A stretch of 64,000 bases of DNA from Distichodus sexfasciatus (taxonomy: Eukaryota > Chordata > Actinopteri > Characiformes > Distichodontidae), in NCBI GenBank assembly GCA_032718565.1, contig JAVGVS010000165.1:678569-742568 (forward strand), in the 5' to 3' direction. Shown here in pieces: positions 1-10,779 of the stretch. The stretch's first letter is position 1. Each line of letters starts with the position of its first letter. The notes beneath the pieces are model-generated. The model had not been told where the DNA came from and did not search any database. It saw only the letters and a list, made by a program, of their open reading frames with translations. Made by a program: the position numbers and the translations under genes.

Positions 1-84
1 CTGCCCTAATGACATTATCGTGTGTTACTGCTTTTTCAGCAAATTTGCTTAATCTCACTAAATATTCTCTTCATTGTGTTTCAG

Positions 85-1014
85 GTGCCCTGATGGTATC
101 GTCTCTTTACTCTCCAGTCCCACGCCAGGCATACGGGCAGGTGGGAAGACTCCAGCTTCACCGCTTTGGATCTAAAAAGATGCTCCAGATCTTTCCTTCT
201 GGGGAAGCAGTCATCAATACTATGGTTCTCTGCCAGAGGAACGAAACCATGCTGGATGAGCTTAAGGTTAGTGGATGGTAGCGGTTTTATTTATGTTAAA
301 AAATAAAAGAAAAAATCAAACATATCCCGGTGTGTTTCTGTTGTGTTTTAGGTGACATGTCAAAAGGCAGAGCATGTTCTCAGATTGGCCCTTAAGGAAC
401 CTTATGCGTTACTAGGAGGAGGCTGCACGGAGACTCTGTTATCTGCTTACATCAGATACGAGGTGAGCACGGTGGTTTATGTGTATGATTCCATTATTAC
501 AATTCCAAAGCACAATTCCATTGTCTGGTCAATGATTTAACACCTTTTTACAGTACTGGTCAGTGAGTTTGTCTGGTGTGTGTTTTCCCAACAGACTCAG
601 TTAAAGGCCAGTGAAGCAGCTGACGCTCTGAACTGTTCCCGTGCAGAGTTCCTTCTCTGCGTGGATGCGTTCCTCAGCGCCCTGAAGTCTGTGGCTCTCT
701 CTTTAGAACATGATGGTCAGCACTGTGTAATGGACATGACCCACGCTCACCGCTGGCTCTCAACGGGGGACGAGGATTCCCAAATCGTATCGCAGCATAC
801 TTGCAGCTGTGGACAGCTGAAGTACAGTCAAGGGCTAGAGACCATCTCGTTAAATACGGAGTACCACAGTTTTCGTCCAGCTCCTCTGGAGAGCTACGGC
901 CATCCACCCGGACTCTTGGACTCACTGGCTGCCAAGCTGAATGCCTTGAATGTTGCCGTAGAGACTGCCAGCCTGGTCTTAGGTGTGGCGTGTGTAATCA
1001 GGGATTTGAATTAA
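85..1014 (+). CDS. mkks: mkks (BBS6) chaperonin-like protein, last three coding exons (5' partial)
   Basis: Exons are 85-266, 352-462 and 595-1014, with stop TAA at 1012-1014. Acceptors are tttcag/G, ttttag/G and caacag/A; donors are AAG/gttagt and GAG/gtgagc; the frame is continuous. The protein reads CQKAEHVLRLALKEP, then LLGGGCTETLLSAYIR, then ends LNALNVAVETASLVLG...VIRDLN, which I recognise as the C-terminal third of MKKS. MKKS is a vertebrate group II chaperonin relative that works with BBS10, BBS12 and CCT to assemble the BBSome needed for ciliary trafficking. The GGGCTE loop corresponds to the glycine-rich equatorial-domain loop of CCT-type chaperonins. The first exon here starts one base into a codon, so upstream coding sequence lies outside the window. 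The gene ends tail-to-tail with srd5a2. Confidence 0.93.
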
Positions 1015-1352
1015 GTCTTAATCCTTTTTCCTGAAATCGGGCCTCATTTGTCAACCGTACTGTGTTCTTAAAACCCACTTTTTTCAAATTGCCTGAAAGC
1101 TTGATGAAGTACAAATACTATATTTAAGAGGAATAATATGCCTTTGCCCACTCATGAAACAAATTATCGATACGATTCTGATGTGAACTGGTTGACCAGA
1201 CCAAATTTTCTCACTGCATTCAAACATTTTTTAAAATATTTGTCTTCTGTATTTACAGCATGCATTATTTAATTTTAAAAATGTCACCGTCTTTGTGTGT
1301 TGTGGTTCAGTTTTCAAACTGTGTGATGGGGCCAAACTTGTAAACTTTTTGC

Positions 1353-1355
1353 TAT

Positions 1356-1390
<35 letters not shown>

Positions 1391-1391
1391 T
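1353..1391. repeat. (TTTA)n microsatellite
   Basis: Perfect tetranucleotide TTTA/ATTT run in the mkks 3'UTR region. Confidence 0.9.
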
Positions 1392-1522
1392 CTGTCGGTT
1401 TATTACTACTCAATGATATCAGTCCAGAAAGTATTTTTAAAAACTACCTGCTGCATCTGTTTCACATCAACTGTGTAAACCCCAGAAAGTAATTGTGGGC
1501 CCTGTATTTATATCAGACCAAA

Positions 1523-1528
1523 AATAAA
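1523..1528 (+). promoter_or_regulatory. Probable mkks polyadenylation signal (AATAAA)
   Basis: A canonical AATAAA lies 509 bases after the mkks stop codon. It is the first strong match after the stop, giving a 3'UTR of about 0.5 kb. Chosen by position and sequence only. Confidence 0.5.
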
Positions 1529-1730
1529 TGCACAGTTTGCGACAGTCTATTCCAGAAATATTTAATCACTCTTCTTTGTCTCTGCTAATGTAGTGGAAAG
1601 TGTCTTTGTCACCAACTCTTGTTTTGGATTGTTGGAAATGTTCAGTGCTAGTGAATGCATAATGAAAAACTATAGATCTGTCGCTTCATAAACAATAGAG
1701 TTTACACAACCATTTCCAAAATTTAGTCTC

Positions 1731-1736
1731 TTTATT
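1731..1736 (-). promoter_or_regulatory. Probable srd5a2 polyadenylation signal (TTTATT on + strand)
   Basis: AATAAA on the - strand, 226 bases beyond the srd5a2 stop codon. With the mkks signal at 1523-1528 it would leave the two convergent transcripts ending close together without long overlap. Confidence 0.45.
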
Positions 1737-1961
1737 TAAATATAGGAACGTAAAATAACCCAGCTTGCTATAGGAACCAGTTCATTGTTGGTTGTCTTAC
1801 AGTTTAAACATAAGGGTTTTATTGACTTCAAGCAGCCGTTTTTATAACATTGTGTAACCTTGAGACATGCATAGATATACAGTGGATCTGAACTCTTTTT
1901 ATGATCCTATGCGGTGCATAGTTGGAGTTCCCACATTGTCAGGTCCTCCCAGGAGGACCAC

Positions 1962-4900
1962 TCAAAAGACGAAGGGAATTAAACATTTTTGTGATCGCGG
2001 GTAGTCTTTGAATCTCTCGATGTAGAACCTGTGACATAAAAATCATAGTTTTAGATCCTGATACCTTTATTGTTATTATATGAATCAACTGGAAATACTA
2101 TGCACCCTTTTTATGTGAGGGACAAAGTTATTCAACTCTCCCTCACCAATGTGGGGCGAAAAAAAAGCATTTGCAGCAGTTCAGTGCTGAGTTGCAGCAT
2201 GTTTAACAGCCAACAATCACACATAAACACTTCCTATAATTTGATATCTGTCTTAAATTGCTGTACAGGATGTTTTTGATGTAAGCCCTCCTTTAAGCTG
2301 GTCACATTAGTAAATGCCCGGGCACGAACGAACTCCTTGCCACGGCATCTCTCCGGGGAAAATTACTTTGACTGGGTCACACCAGGAATTTAATTTTCTT
2401 TCTGCATTTATTTTTGGACTAGGGATTATTGCCCTGCCTAACCTGCGAGTCCTAGCACTCTCTTAACAATACCGCACCACCATATAAAGGGAAAACTACT
2501 ACCATAAGGAGTAATTAAAAGTAATTAAGTCATGTTTCCTTGACAGAAAACGCTCTGCTATAAAACTTCACAGAGAGAAATTAAAGTCACTGCCTTGACC
2601 TTATTGACAATCATGGGGGTAAAAGTGATATTAGGTGTAATCTATCTGCAAAAAATGGCCAATAATACATTCTCTCAGTTGTAGGGTCGACCCACATCTA
2701 AAAGTTATGTCCAAATAAATTATGTTAAGAGTATGACGACCATATCACCAGTGTTGTAGCAGACTGTTAAAGCAATGAATCTTAACATGTGAAACATGAT
2801 GGGAAAAATAATATGTAATTTTTCACCCTGTTATATTAAATTACAATATGGTTTCAATGATGTTTTGGAGGTGGAGAGTGTTTAGAACTTCGGCTGTCAT
2901 AGGTTACACTCAGATGTGTAAGTTCTGTCCATTTCGCCTTTTAGAGTCAAACATTGTTGATAAAAACGCTCACAAATTTATGCTTCTGTCCAGGGGCGTT
3001 TCCAGCCTTTAGGACACCCTGGGCATGACCGGATGAAAATTCAAAGAGCAGCCGAGGATTTTTTTTTTTTTCCAATTTGTAAACAGTATATAAACGGTGT
3101 TATAGTAGACTACAGACTATAGTAAACTACCAAAATGATTGTTTAATTTCCAGATGCATGCATGTTAATGGTATAAATAAGCTAAACAACTGTACAATTA
3201 TTTTAGCTACCCGGGCTTTTTGCTGTTGATGAGCTGCTGGGAAAAAAAAAAAGTAGCTGGGTCAGTATCACTATAAAGTGCTTTTATAAAGGTCCCGATC
3301 CAAATCAGACACTCATCTTGAATATAACGGAAAATAATGAAATGTCAAGCTTTTATAATAAATGTGCAATCAATCAGTCAGTCATTATCTGAACCGCTTA
3401 ATGTCTATTGGGGCCGCTCACACACATATCTATACAATGATTAGCATCTTGAAGTGGGTTTTCTTAATTTTATACCATTTTCTTTAATTGTGTGTAGGCG
3501 ACTTTGACGTGTCTCTGTGATCATCTATGAGTGCAATAAGTGACTGAATAATTGTTTTTCAAATGTCTTATTGTTCTCCACAAGCTGTTTAATAAAAGGT
3601 AATTTTGGTCATTTTAAACACATTTTCATAAAATGATTAAGTATTTAATACGTATTCCTGAAATCATTGTCCACCCTGTTATGATGCCGTCACTGGCCCT
3701 TTAATACACCAGCCAATGTCATCAATATCATCGCCAGCGTTCTACCTTTGACACAAGTGCTACCATATCACTAAGCATCTACACCTTAATTTCCTCATTT
3801 TCTTGATATTACGTCTGTAGTTGGATATGGTCAAGCTTAACATGTCCACCCTGTCATATGGAAATATAAACAAATATTAGTTTTCTTCAGAAATGTCAAG
3901 TATTTTCATAAATAATTCGACATCACCTTCAACAGTGCTAACTTTGCTAGCTGATGATCCATCTATGGCTCATTAACTGGTCATTTTAGCTAGAAATGTC
4001 CACCCTGTTATTGTCCACCCAGTCATAATTTGTAGTTCTGTAGTTTAATCAGTACTGTCCGTCCTGTTGTGTCATTGTCCACCCTGTCACGATTGTCCCT
4101 CTTTCTAATGTGTAGTTCTGTAGTTGAATCAGTACTTTAATGTCATTGTCCACCCTGTCAATTTCGAGTTTAACAAAATATTTCCTAAATATATAATAAC
4201 CTTTGTGTATTTTCTTTAAAAGACTTAACATATCCCTGAGAAAGGGACAAAAGACCTTTCTGAAAAAGTATATTCAATTATCAGTATGCAACAAAAATGT
4301 AAAAAGCTTGACCATTATGCATTTCTAACAACCTAAGCGTAACTTAATGAAATGAATATGAAGTGAAAAGGGAATTCTCACTCTTTTCTTGTTTTAAAGG
4401 CACTTTATAGTGATATTGACCCAGTTAGTATCGTTGGTAGCATCACTCATTTCAGATCGCATCTTCTCAGCACTGGGGGAAACATTGCTTCTTTTCTTTT
4501 CTGTGATAAAGTCTAAGCTAATTTGACAAACCTGGCCCACTGACACACTGTACCCAGGCACAGCTGGCCAGTAAAAATATCAATTTAATAAAATAAGCCC
4601 GGGGGGTGGGCCTAGGAGAAAATGTAGCCTAGGGGCCCATGTACAACTTTATCTGCCTCTGACTGTACCTGTGATGATGGTAGGCTCTTGGACCAATGAA
4701 ACATGTGGTGAAGAAGGCAAAGGCGAACGTAGGTAAGGACCAAGTGGCAATGGCATAGCCTGACCATTCTATTATTTCTCCAAAGAAATTAGCACCAGCT
4801 ACATATTCAAACAAGCCGCCTGAGGAAACAAAAAGTCACATCTTATTCACCCAGAAAATAATGGCACACATTACCTTCACAGAACAGTATCAATACGCTC

Positions 4901-7012
4901 AACCGTCTTCAAGTATTGATATAGAACAACTAAATTACACATTATACCAATACATTTTATGAAAATGCTTTTCACCTTCAAAACTAGAAAGGCTAATGTC
5001 AGAAGTGGACACCAGCAACAAAGCAACATTCAGTTTCTTTCATCACTTCATTAAATTCGGAGGAGAATTGGAGGAGGTTTTGGTGAGTTTTATTTAGCAA
5101 AGACTGAGACTAAGTGCAAGTTACTTATTTGGATCGAATGGTAGTTTCAGTGCTCACTGAAAAGCACAAACGGTTTGGATTGGAACAGAATCAGTGGAAG
5201 CCAGCATCACTTTGGGGTTTATTTAGATCAAATGGCCAGAAGTCATAAAAGCTCATTAGAGGAACAAAGTCAGCATTTACTAAAGGAATAAAAGAACAAT
5301 TTCTCTATTTCAAGACACTACTTAATTGGAAGGGGAAAAAATGAAAAACAATCGTTTTCTAAAAACTACAATGATGACTAAGTTGATTTTCACAAAGAAT
5401 ATCATGTTATAATACTTTTCCAATAACATGTGCTCCGTTTCAAATATAAAAAGTTTGCATTTAATGTATCTTATTTACTTTTGCATTTTAAAAAGTGACT
5501 ATATGGTTATAGTTTATACCTCGTGGGATCTTGTAAGAGATTTCTCCAGGTTTTCTCAGGTTGCGTAGAATGTGGTCACTGTGGATATTGATAGCCATTC
5601 CTGTAAAAAATATAAGCAAACCTGAAAAGCACACATTATATTAGTCTTGTATATAGTTAGTTAGGTATAACATATAGCTAAATATACAGTACATTATACA
5701 TATAGTGCATTAGTTTAGGTTTTAAGTGTGTTGAAAGAGGGCGGGAATTTCACCTGTCAATGCACGGCCTCCCAAGAGCTGTGTCTGTGGAAAAGTGGCA
5801 CAGTGCAGCAGGTAGTGAGCTTGAAGGAACCCGTTGACCGTGCAGAAGACAGCTCCTGACATCATGATGGAAAACGGATAAGGTCGTCCTCTGGTCAGCA
5901 AAGAATATATGCATGTCCTGAAATGTCAGGGTGGCACATACATGTGATAACCCTTGAGTTATATAGTTAGTTATCTTTTAATCAGAGTCAAAGGAATTCT
6001 TTCAAATAAACATATCAGGGAGATCTCAGTATTCCGCCTTTTCACACAAACATTTTAGTTGATGGCGACATATGCATGTCTCTGCATGCTTTGTGCAACC
6101 GAACAGAGGTCTAGTTTTGAAGCCATGCATTTTCCTGCCAGTAACCATGCCTTTTGGTCTTAGACCTTTATCTACATTTTCTAGCAAACATTTGGGAGCT
6201 TTTGCCACACAGACCACTGTGCACTTAATATAAAGACTTTTGCTGTTCTGTTGACTCAGACCTTGCTACAGTAATTTGTGCAGAAGGTTGCAGTAAGTTT
6301 CAGGTTACAGGTACCATAGAATGTACCCAAGTTTAACCCAAACCGGTATTGCTGACCTGAGTTAGAAAGAATGTTAAATTTTATTTAAAAATTGCTCTTC
6401 TTACTGATTTTGTACGTTAAAAATGGCTTTTATTCTGTTGTGTTTTCTGGCTGTGGGCCAGAGTATGCTGTTGTTAATTACTAAGTGCACTTACAGTTAA
6501 TTGCATAGATGAAAAAAGATTTGAGTCATACATAAGATTTGTTCAAATTTATTGAAATTTACTGTTTAATCACTGATCTGCAATCAGTCACACTGAGATA
6601 GCTGTCACCTTTTTCAAAGTAATATTTAAACAAAGACATTACTGTGCATTCCTTTATCGATAAGCTGTAGTGCAGTTCAGTGTGGTGCAGCTTAAGGCGG
6701 CTCGCATCACGTCGGTTTCATTCCTCCACTGCGGCGCTAATCTTACCTTTGGAAGTAATGCAGGCAGAAAGTTGAGAGCAGAAGCCATTTTCCCATTTGC
6801 TGTGAGTAGCCAGAGGTCAGCAAGAGGAGCAAGGGCACCAGAAGAGATGGCAGCTCTTGTACGAACCAGGCCACTCTCGCTGGCACAACCCTGGAGGTGC
6901 CCACGTAGCGTCCGTAGGCAGCGTGGGACTTGAGAAACCCGAAAAAATGGATCAGTGCAGCCAGGATCATGCCCCAACTCAGCCACTGCACCAAGAGCTC
7001 CTGACACTGCAT
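1962..7012 (-). CDS. srd5a2: Steroid 5-alpha-reductase 2, complete five-exon gene
   Basis: Exons (- strand) are 7012-6747, 5917-5754, 5621-5520, 4819-4669 and 2028-1962 (266, 164, 102, 151 and 67 bp), all with GT-AG introns and continuous phase. They encode 249 residues; human SRD5A2 has 254, and exons 2-4 have the sizes I recall for the human gene. The enzyme is an NADPH-dependent ER membrane protein that reduces the delta-4 double bond of testosterone and related steroids. Recognition motifs are WFVQELPSLLVP (E53, aligned with human catalytic E57), HYFQRTCIYSLLTRGRPYP (Y86, aligned with human Y91), NIHSDHILRNLRKPGEISY and GANFFGEIIEWSGYAIATWS. The C-terminus is RFYIERFKDYPRS...CLIPFVF. The hydrophobic segments fit a seven-helix fold. 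The SRD5A2-like N-terminus and FEYVAGANFFGEIIEW favour type 2 over SRD5A1; which teleost duplicate it is cannot be told. Intron 4 (2.6 kb) carries an inverted-repeat element. Confidence 0.95.
3257..4424. mobile_element. Unclassified element with 25-bp terminal inverted repeats, in srd5a2 intron 4
   Basis: The 25 bases at 3257-3281 (CTGGGTCAGTATCACTATAA and on) match the reverse complement of 4400-4424 at 24 of 25 positions. The 1.17-kb interior has no long ORF and holds about seven copies or variants of TGTCCACCCTGTCAT, near 3668, 3842, 3998, 4011, 4054, 4074 and 4145. A SINE tail scrap lies inside it at about 3376-3412. It looks like a non-autonomous DNA transposon. A target-site duplication is not clear, and I cannot assign a superfamily. 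Confidence 0.6.
3376..3412 (-). repeat. Fragment of Mermaid-like SINE 3' tail
   Basis: CAGTCATTATCTGAACCGCT repeats the tail of the SINE at 8405-8750 almost exactly, then diverges. Confidence 0.6.
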
Positions 7013-8404
7013 GGCAACGTTAGCCGGGACTTGAAAGGTGATCTGGTCCCAGGGTTGGAAAATGTGTCCCTCTTGTCCTTTCCCAACCCATAGAAAACCC
7101 TGCCCTTGGAGAGCAGCTCCTCCCTGAGCGCCGGCATGGTTGAGTCAGCCAAACAATGCTGAAATGTGCAAACAGCCCTTTCCCAAACAGCGCCCATTCT
7201 CCTCGCAGTCCTCTATTTATTTTCCTAAAGGATAATCTAAAGTGTAATAAGCAATGTTGGAATGTTTGTGAAAGAAATTTTGGCTAATCAGCTAAAGGTA
7301 TGCGGAAGATCCAAAAGGGAAAAAACCACTTCACAAAAGCCTTAAGCTGGCACTTCTTAGATCTTGAAGGATCAGAACTGCCTGATCAATATCATTTCAG
7401 CAAAACAACATCATACCTTCCTTAAGATGTACAGTATGTTGTCCTACACTCTGAAGAACAAGTAGGAAGGAGAAAATGAAAAACACCAAAAAAGAGTATA
7501 CATTTTAACCAACTATATTCATTTGGGCATATTCATCCCCATAATCTCTAATAGGAATTATTAGACATTATTTGAGTATTAAGGGCCACCTATAGAGTCT
7601 GTAATTTAAAAAGAGCATAAGAATCTAAAAACATGCTCCAATTACTTGGTCCAGCGATTGTTCGTTCATTGGTCAGACTCATTTGGTCACAGTCATTTAA
7701 TATAAAGTTTAAGTATGCTTCAACGCATTCCAATTTGTGTCAGATCTGAAAAATGCACACACCATGTATTTCAGTTCACCAACCTCTTACCTAGATAAAT
7801 ACAGCTGACACATTCCATCTGTTCCCATGTACAAATTAACCTCATGTTATTGAATTATTTGACTTGCAGATCATTTCAAATGTCAAGACTCAAGATTGTT
7901 TATTTGGCACATACATAGTGGTTAACCTAAAGTCTGTACAAGTTATTATTAAAAAAGTTAAGCAAACAGATGAATTAAAATGAAAGAAAATCATACCTTT
8001 AAATAGTAAACAAAATAGAATTTATCCCAATTTCACAATTCTATACAATTTATATTGAAATGTACAATTCTATGTGGAAACTGCATCGTGTCCTTAGGCC
8101 TTGAGAGACCCAGATAAGGTTTAGTCTTGTGATTTTAAAAATATCAAAGTTGTGGTGGTACGTCTAAGCTTTTAGCCTAAGGATGGAAGCTCTCTGAGTC
8201 TTTCTATTTTGGTTATAATGCTTCTGAAATGCTTGTCTGGATTTTAGCAGGTGAAAATGACAGTTACTGGAGTGAAAAGCATCGCCGATGGTTGTAGTTG
8301 GCCCTGAATCTCCTGGTGCCACACAGATCTATGTAAACATGTCGGTTATTTCGATTATTATATTACCAGGAACAGCATCACTGATGAATAACATGAAGTC
8401 GTCA
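7013..8404. other. Intergenic DNA upstream of srd5a2; no gene seen
   Basis: No supported coding sequence. It contains the srd5a2 5' flank; an AAATAAATAG-like TATA candidate on the - strand lies near 7213-7222, about 200 bases before the ATG, with weak support. The rest is AT-rich without recognisable repeats. Confidence 0.5.
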
Positions 8405-8750
8405 GTCAGTCAGTCATTATCTGAACCGCTTAATCTGGGGTCGCGGGGGAACCGGAGCCTATCCCAGGAATCTGCGGGCGCAGGCAGGGAACAACCCTGG
8501 GTAGGCGCCAACACACCGCAGGGCACACACACACACACACAATCACACCTTACGGCGGCCAATTTAGAGTCACCAATTAACCTATATTGCATGCCTTTGG
8601 ACCGTGGGTAGAAACCGGAGCACCCGGAGGAAGCCCAGGGGAACACGGGGAGAGCATGCAAACTCCACACAGAAAGGCCATACGGTTTGAACCCAGGACC
8701 TTCGTGCTGTGAGGCGGCAGCGCTAACCACTGTGCCACCGTGCCGCCCCA
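8405..8750 (-). mobile_element. Mermaid-like tRNA-derived SINE
   Basis: Read on the - strand, it starts GGGCGGCACGGTGGCACAGT, continues with GTTAGCGCTGCCGCCTCACA, a box-B-like GGGTTCAAACC (8683-8693) and TTTCTGTGTGGAGTTTGCAT, and ends in a (GACT)n-type tail at about 8400. This is the very common vertebrate/fish Mermaid-type SINE. A second copy lies at 32213-32545. Confidence 0.8.
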
Positions 8751-9840
8751 TCATGAAGTCGTAGAGGTGTAAAAGAGGGCGATGACTGACAAAAGTAGAA
8801 GCACTAGCTAAAATATACATTGTAATAAATTAATTATCACTATTCCATAGATTTAGTTTTTTAAATTTATTAAATTGGCCTGTGGATACAATGCTACTGT
8901 ATAACTCTTCAATCTCACATAACTTGTTAAAATGGTAATGGTTCAAGCTGATATTTAAAATAAAAAGTGCTGAAAAGTATGACAAAAATCATGTGAGGGA
9001 AAAACATGAGTACAGCAAAATGCATAGAGTGTTATGTGACAAGGAATGTGATTACGCATAAAAGAGTGTAGAAAGTTGTGGAAACTTTCTACATAGTTTG
9101 CTGACCAAACTGACAAACATCCTTCACCCTGAGAACAAAGGCAAACTTGAGTATTTTTCAGTAATTTTCCGGGGTGACGAGTCAGTAGAGTAGGCTACAC
9201 AGCAAAGTATTTAGAGTTAAAAATGAAATGTACATCTCATTTTGACGTCTGGAGAGTAACCAAAATAACTTATGTACACTAGACATTTCCTGAAGAGGTT
9301 GTGTGATTGATGTGTGCTAAAGCCTTGGAAAGGAATAAAAGTTTTGTAAAAAGTTTTTAAACCAATGTCAATACGCACCCACACGGGAAAAGGGACTACC
9401 GTAATCATGCCAACTCATTATCGCCAAAACTAAGATTTTTAGGTGGAAAACACGAGGATTGCAGTTGAGATATTGTCAAGAAACGCATATTTTAACCAAT
9501 GAACGGTGTCTCTATGACAAAAATAGAAGGATTTAACAAGACTTAGTGTTTTTGATTTAAATAAAGACTAAACTACTCGCTTTATCCTTAAAACTGTTAT
9601 AAGAGTATTCCTAATTAATGTGTTCATATTGACAACAAAAGCTATAAGCTATAGCTCAATAAAACATTGATGCTTATTCTATGCCAAAGCAAGCCGTTGA
9701 ATGTTAATTTTTAAAGACTTTGTGATGAATGCAAAAAGAGTGAATGCAAAAAACACCATCTCAGTGGATCATCTCTGACCTCTGTTGATTATTTATCTGT
9801 TGATTCTTGATGTGTTAGACTGACTATATAGGTGTTGAAA

Positions 9841-9875
<35 letters not shown>

Positions 9876-10150
9876 AAATGTCAGTAAATAAAAGGTGTGC
9901 TGCTGTTTGTAACTTAAAAAATGAATAAATATTTGTTACCTTTTTTGGCCTGAGCTCATACCCTCCTACACCCTGCTTTTATGTATTTTTTTGCTTAAAT
10001 ATAAATTTGTCATATTAAAAGCTTTAGGTTGTAACTGTCCCTATTGAGAATTGTGCAGTCCTGCTCAGTACATGAATAAAATACATATAAAACTATACAT
10101 TGCACCTTTAAACACAAATTCTGGCCACTACTCTGTCTTTATCCCACTTA
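8751..10150. other. Intergenic AT-rich DNA; no gene seen
   Basis: No coding exon or recognisable element apart from the (AAAT)n microsatellite at 9839-9877. Confidence 0.5.
9839..9877. repeat. (AAAT)n microsatellite
   Basis: About nine perfect AAAT/ATAA units. Confidence 0.9.
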
Positions 10151-10779
10151 CAGTTTTTTACAATCATTTTTACACGTGTCAATTCCTTGATCACTTTTTC
10201 AAAACACAACACCAAATCCATAGACTAAACTGAGCTAAACTGAGGACACTTTCACATTGCTTTAACACGAAATGCATTCAGTGACAACATCCTCCAAAAT
10301 ACGTGAATACCTCTCTCAGCCAATGCTCTTCAGCAGCAAAACTGCACATTTACAACCATTTTTGCGAGAATTTAGACCCTCTTTTTTAAAACAGCTAACA
10401 TTCAGTTTACAGTTTTTTCCAATTGCTAACACACTAAAATCTAATGTAAAGCTCAACTGCAAACACTGACACTCAGAGAGCAAAATCTCTCCTCACATTT
10501 GCAATACTCGAAACACAAATCACACCTTTGAACACAATAAGCAATTAACTTGACATGTTTTGCATTAGAGTGCACACACTTTCCTACAGAAAACACCGGA
10601 ATCTGACACCAAGACACTTTTAGCCATTTCCTAACACACCTATTCAGAAAACCACACCCATGTACCCATGAGACTAACACAAACGTCACCTGGTCAAGCA
10701 CCTGACTGCGTATTAGTTAACTCAGCAATCAGAATGTGAGAACTATAAAACTCCACCGATTTACCAACACTAAAGAACG

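Noticed and set aside
6654..7197. Frames on both strands overlapping srd5a2 exon 1 (117, 87, 78 and 72 codons)
   Set aside because: Only the frame starting at 7012 gives the SRD5A2 N-terminus and a correct donor; the others are shadows.
8410..8820. 136-codon - strand frame
   Set aside because: It runs through the Mermaid-like SINE and has no independent coding content.
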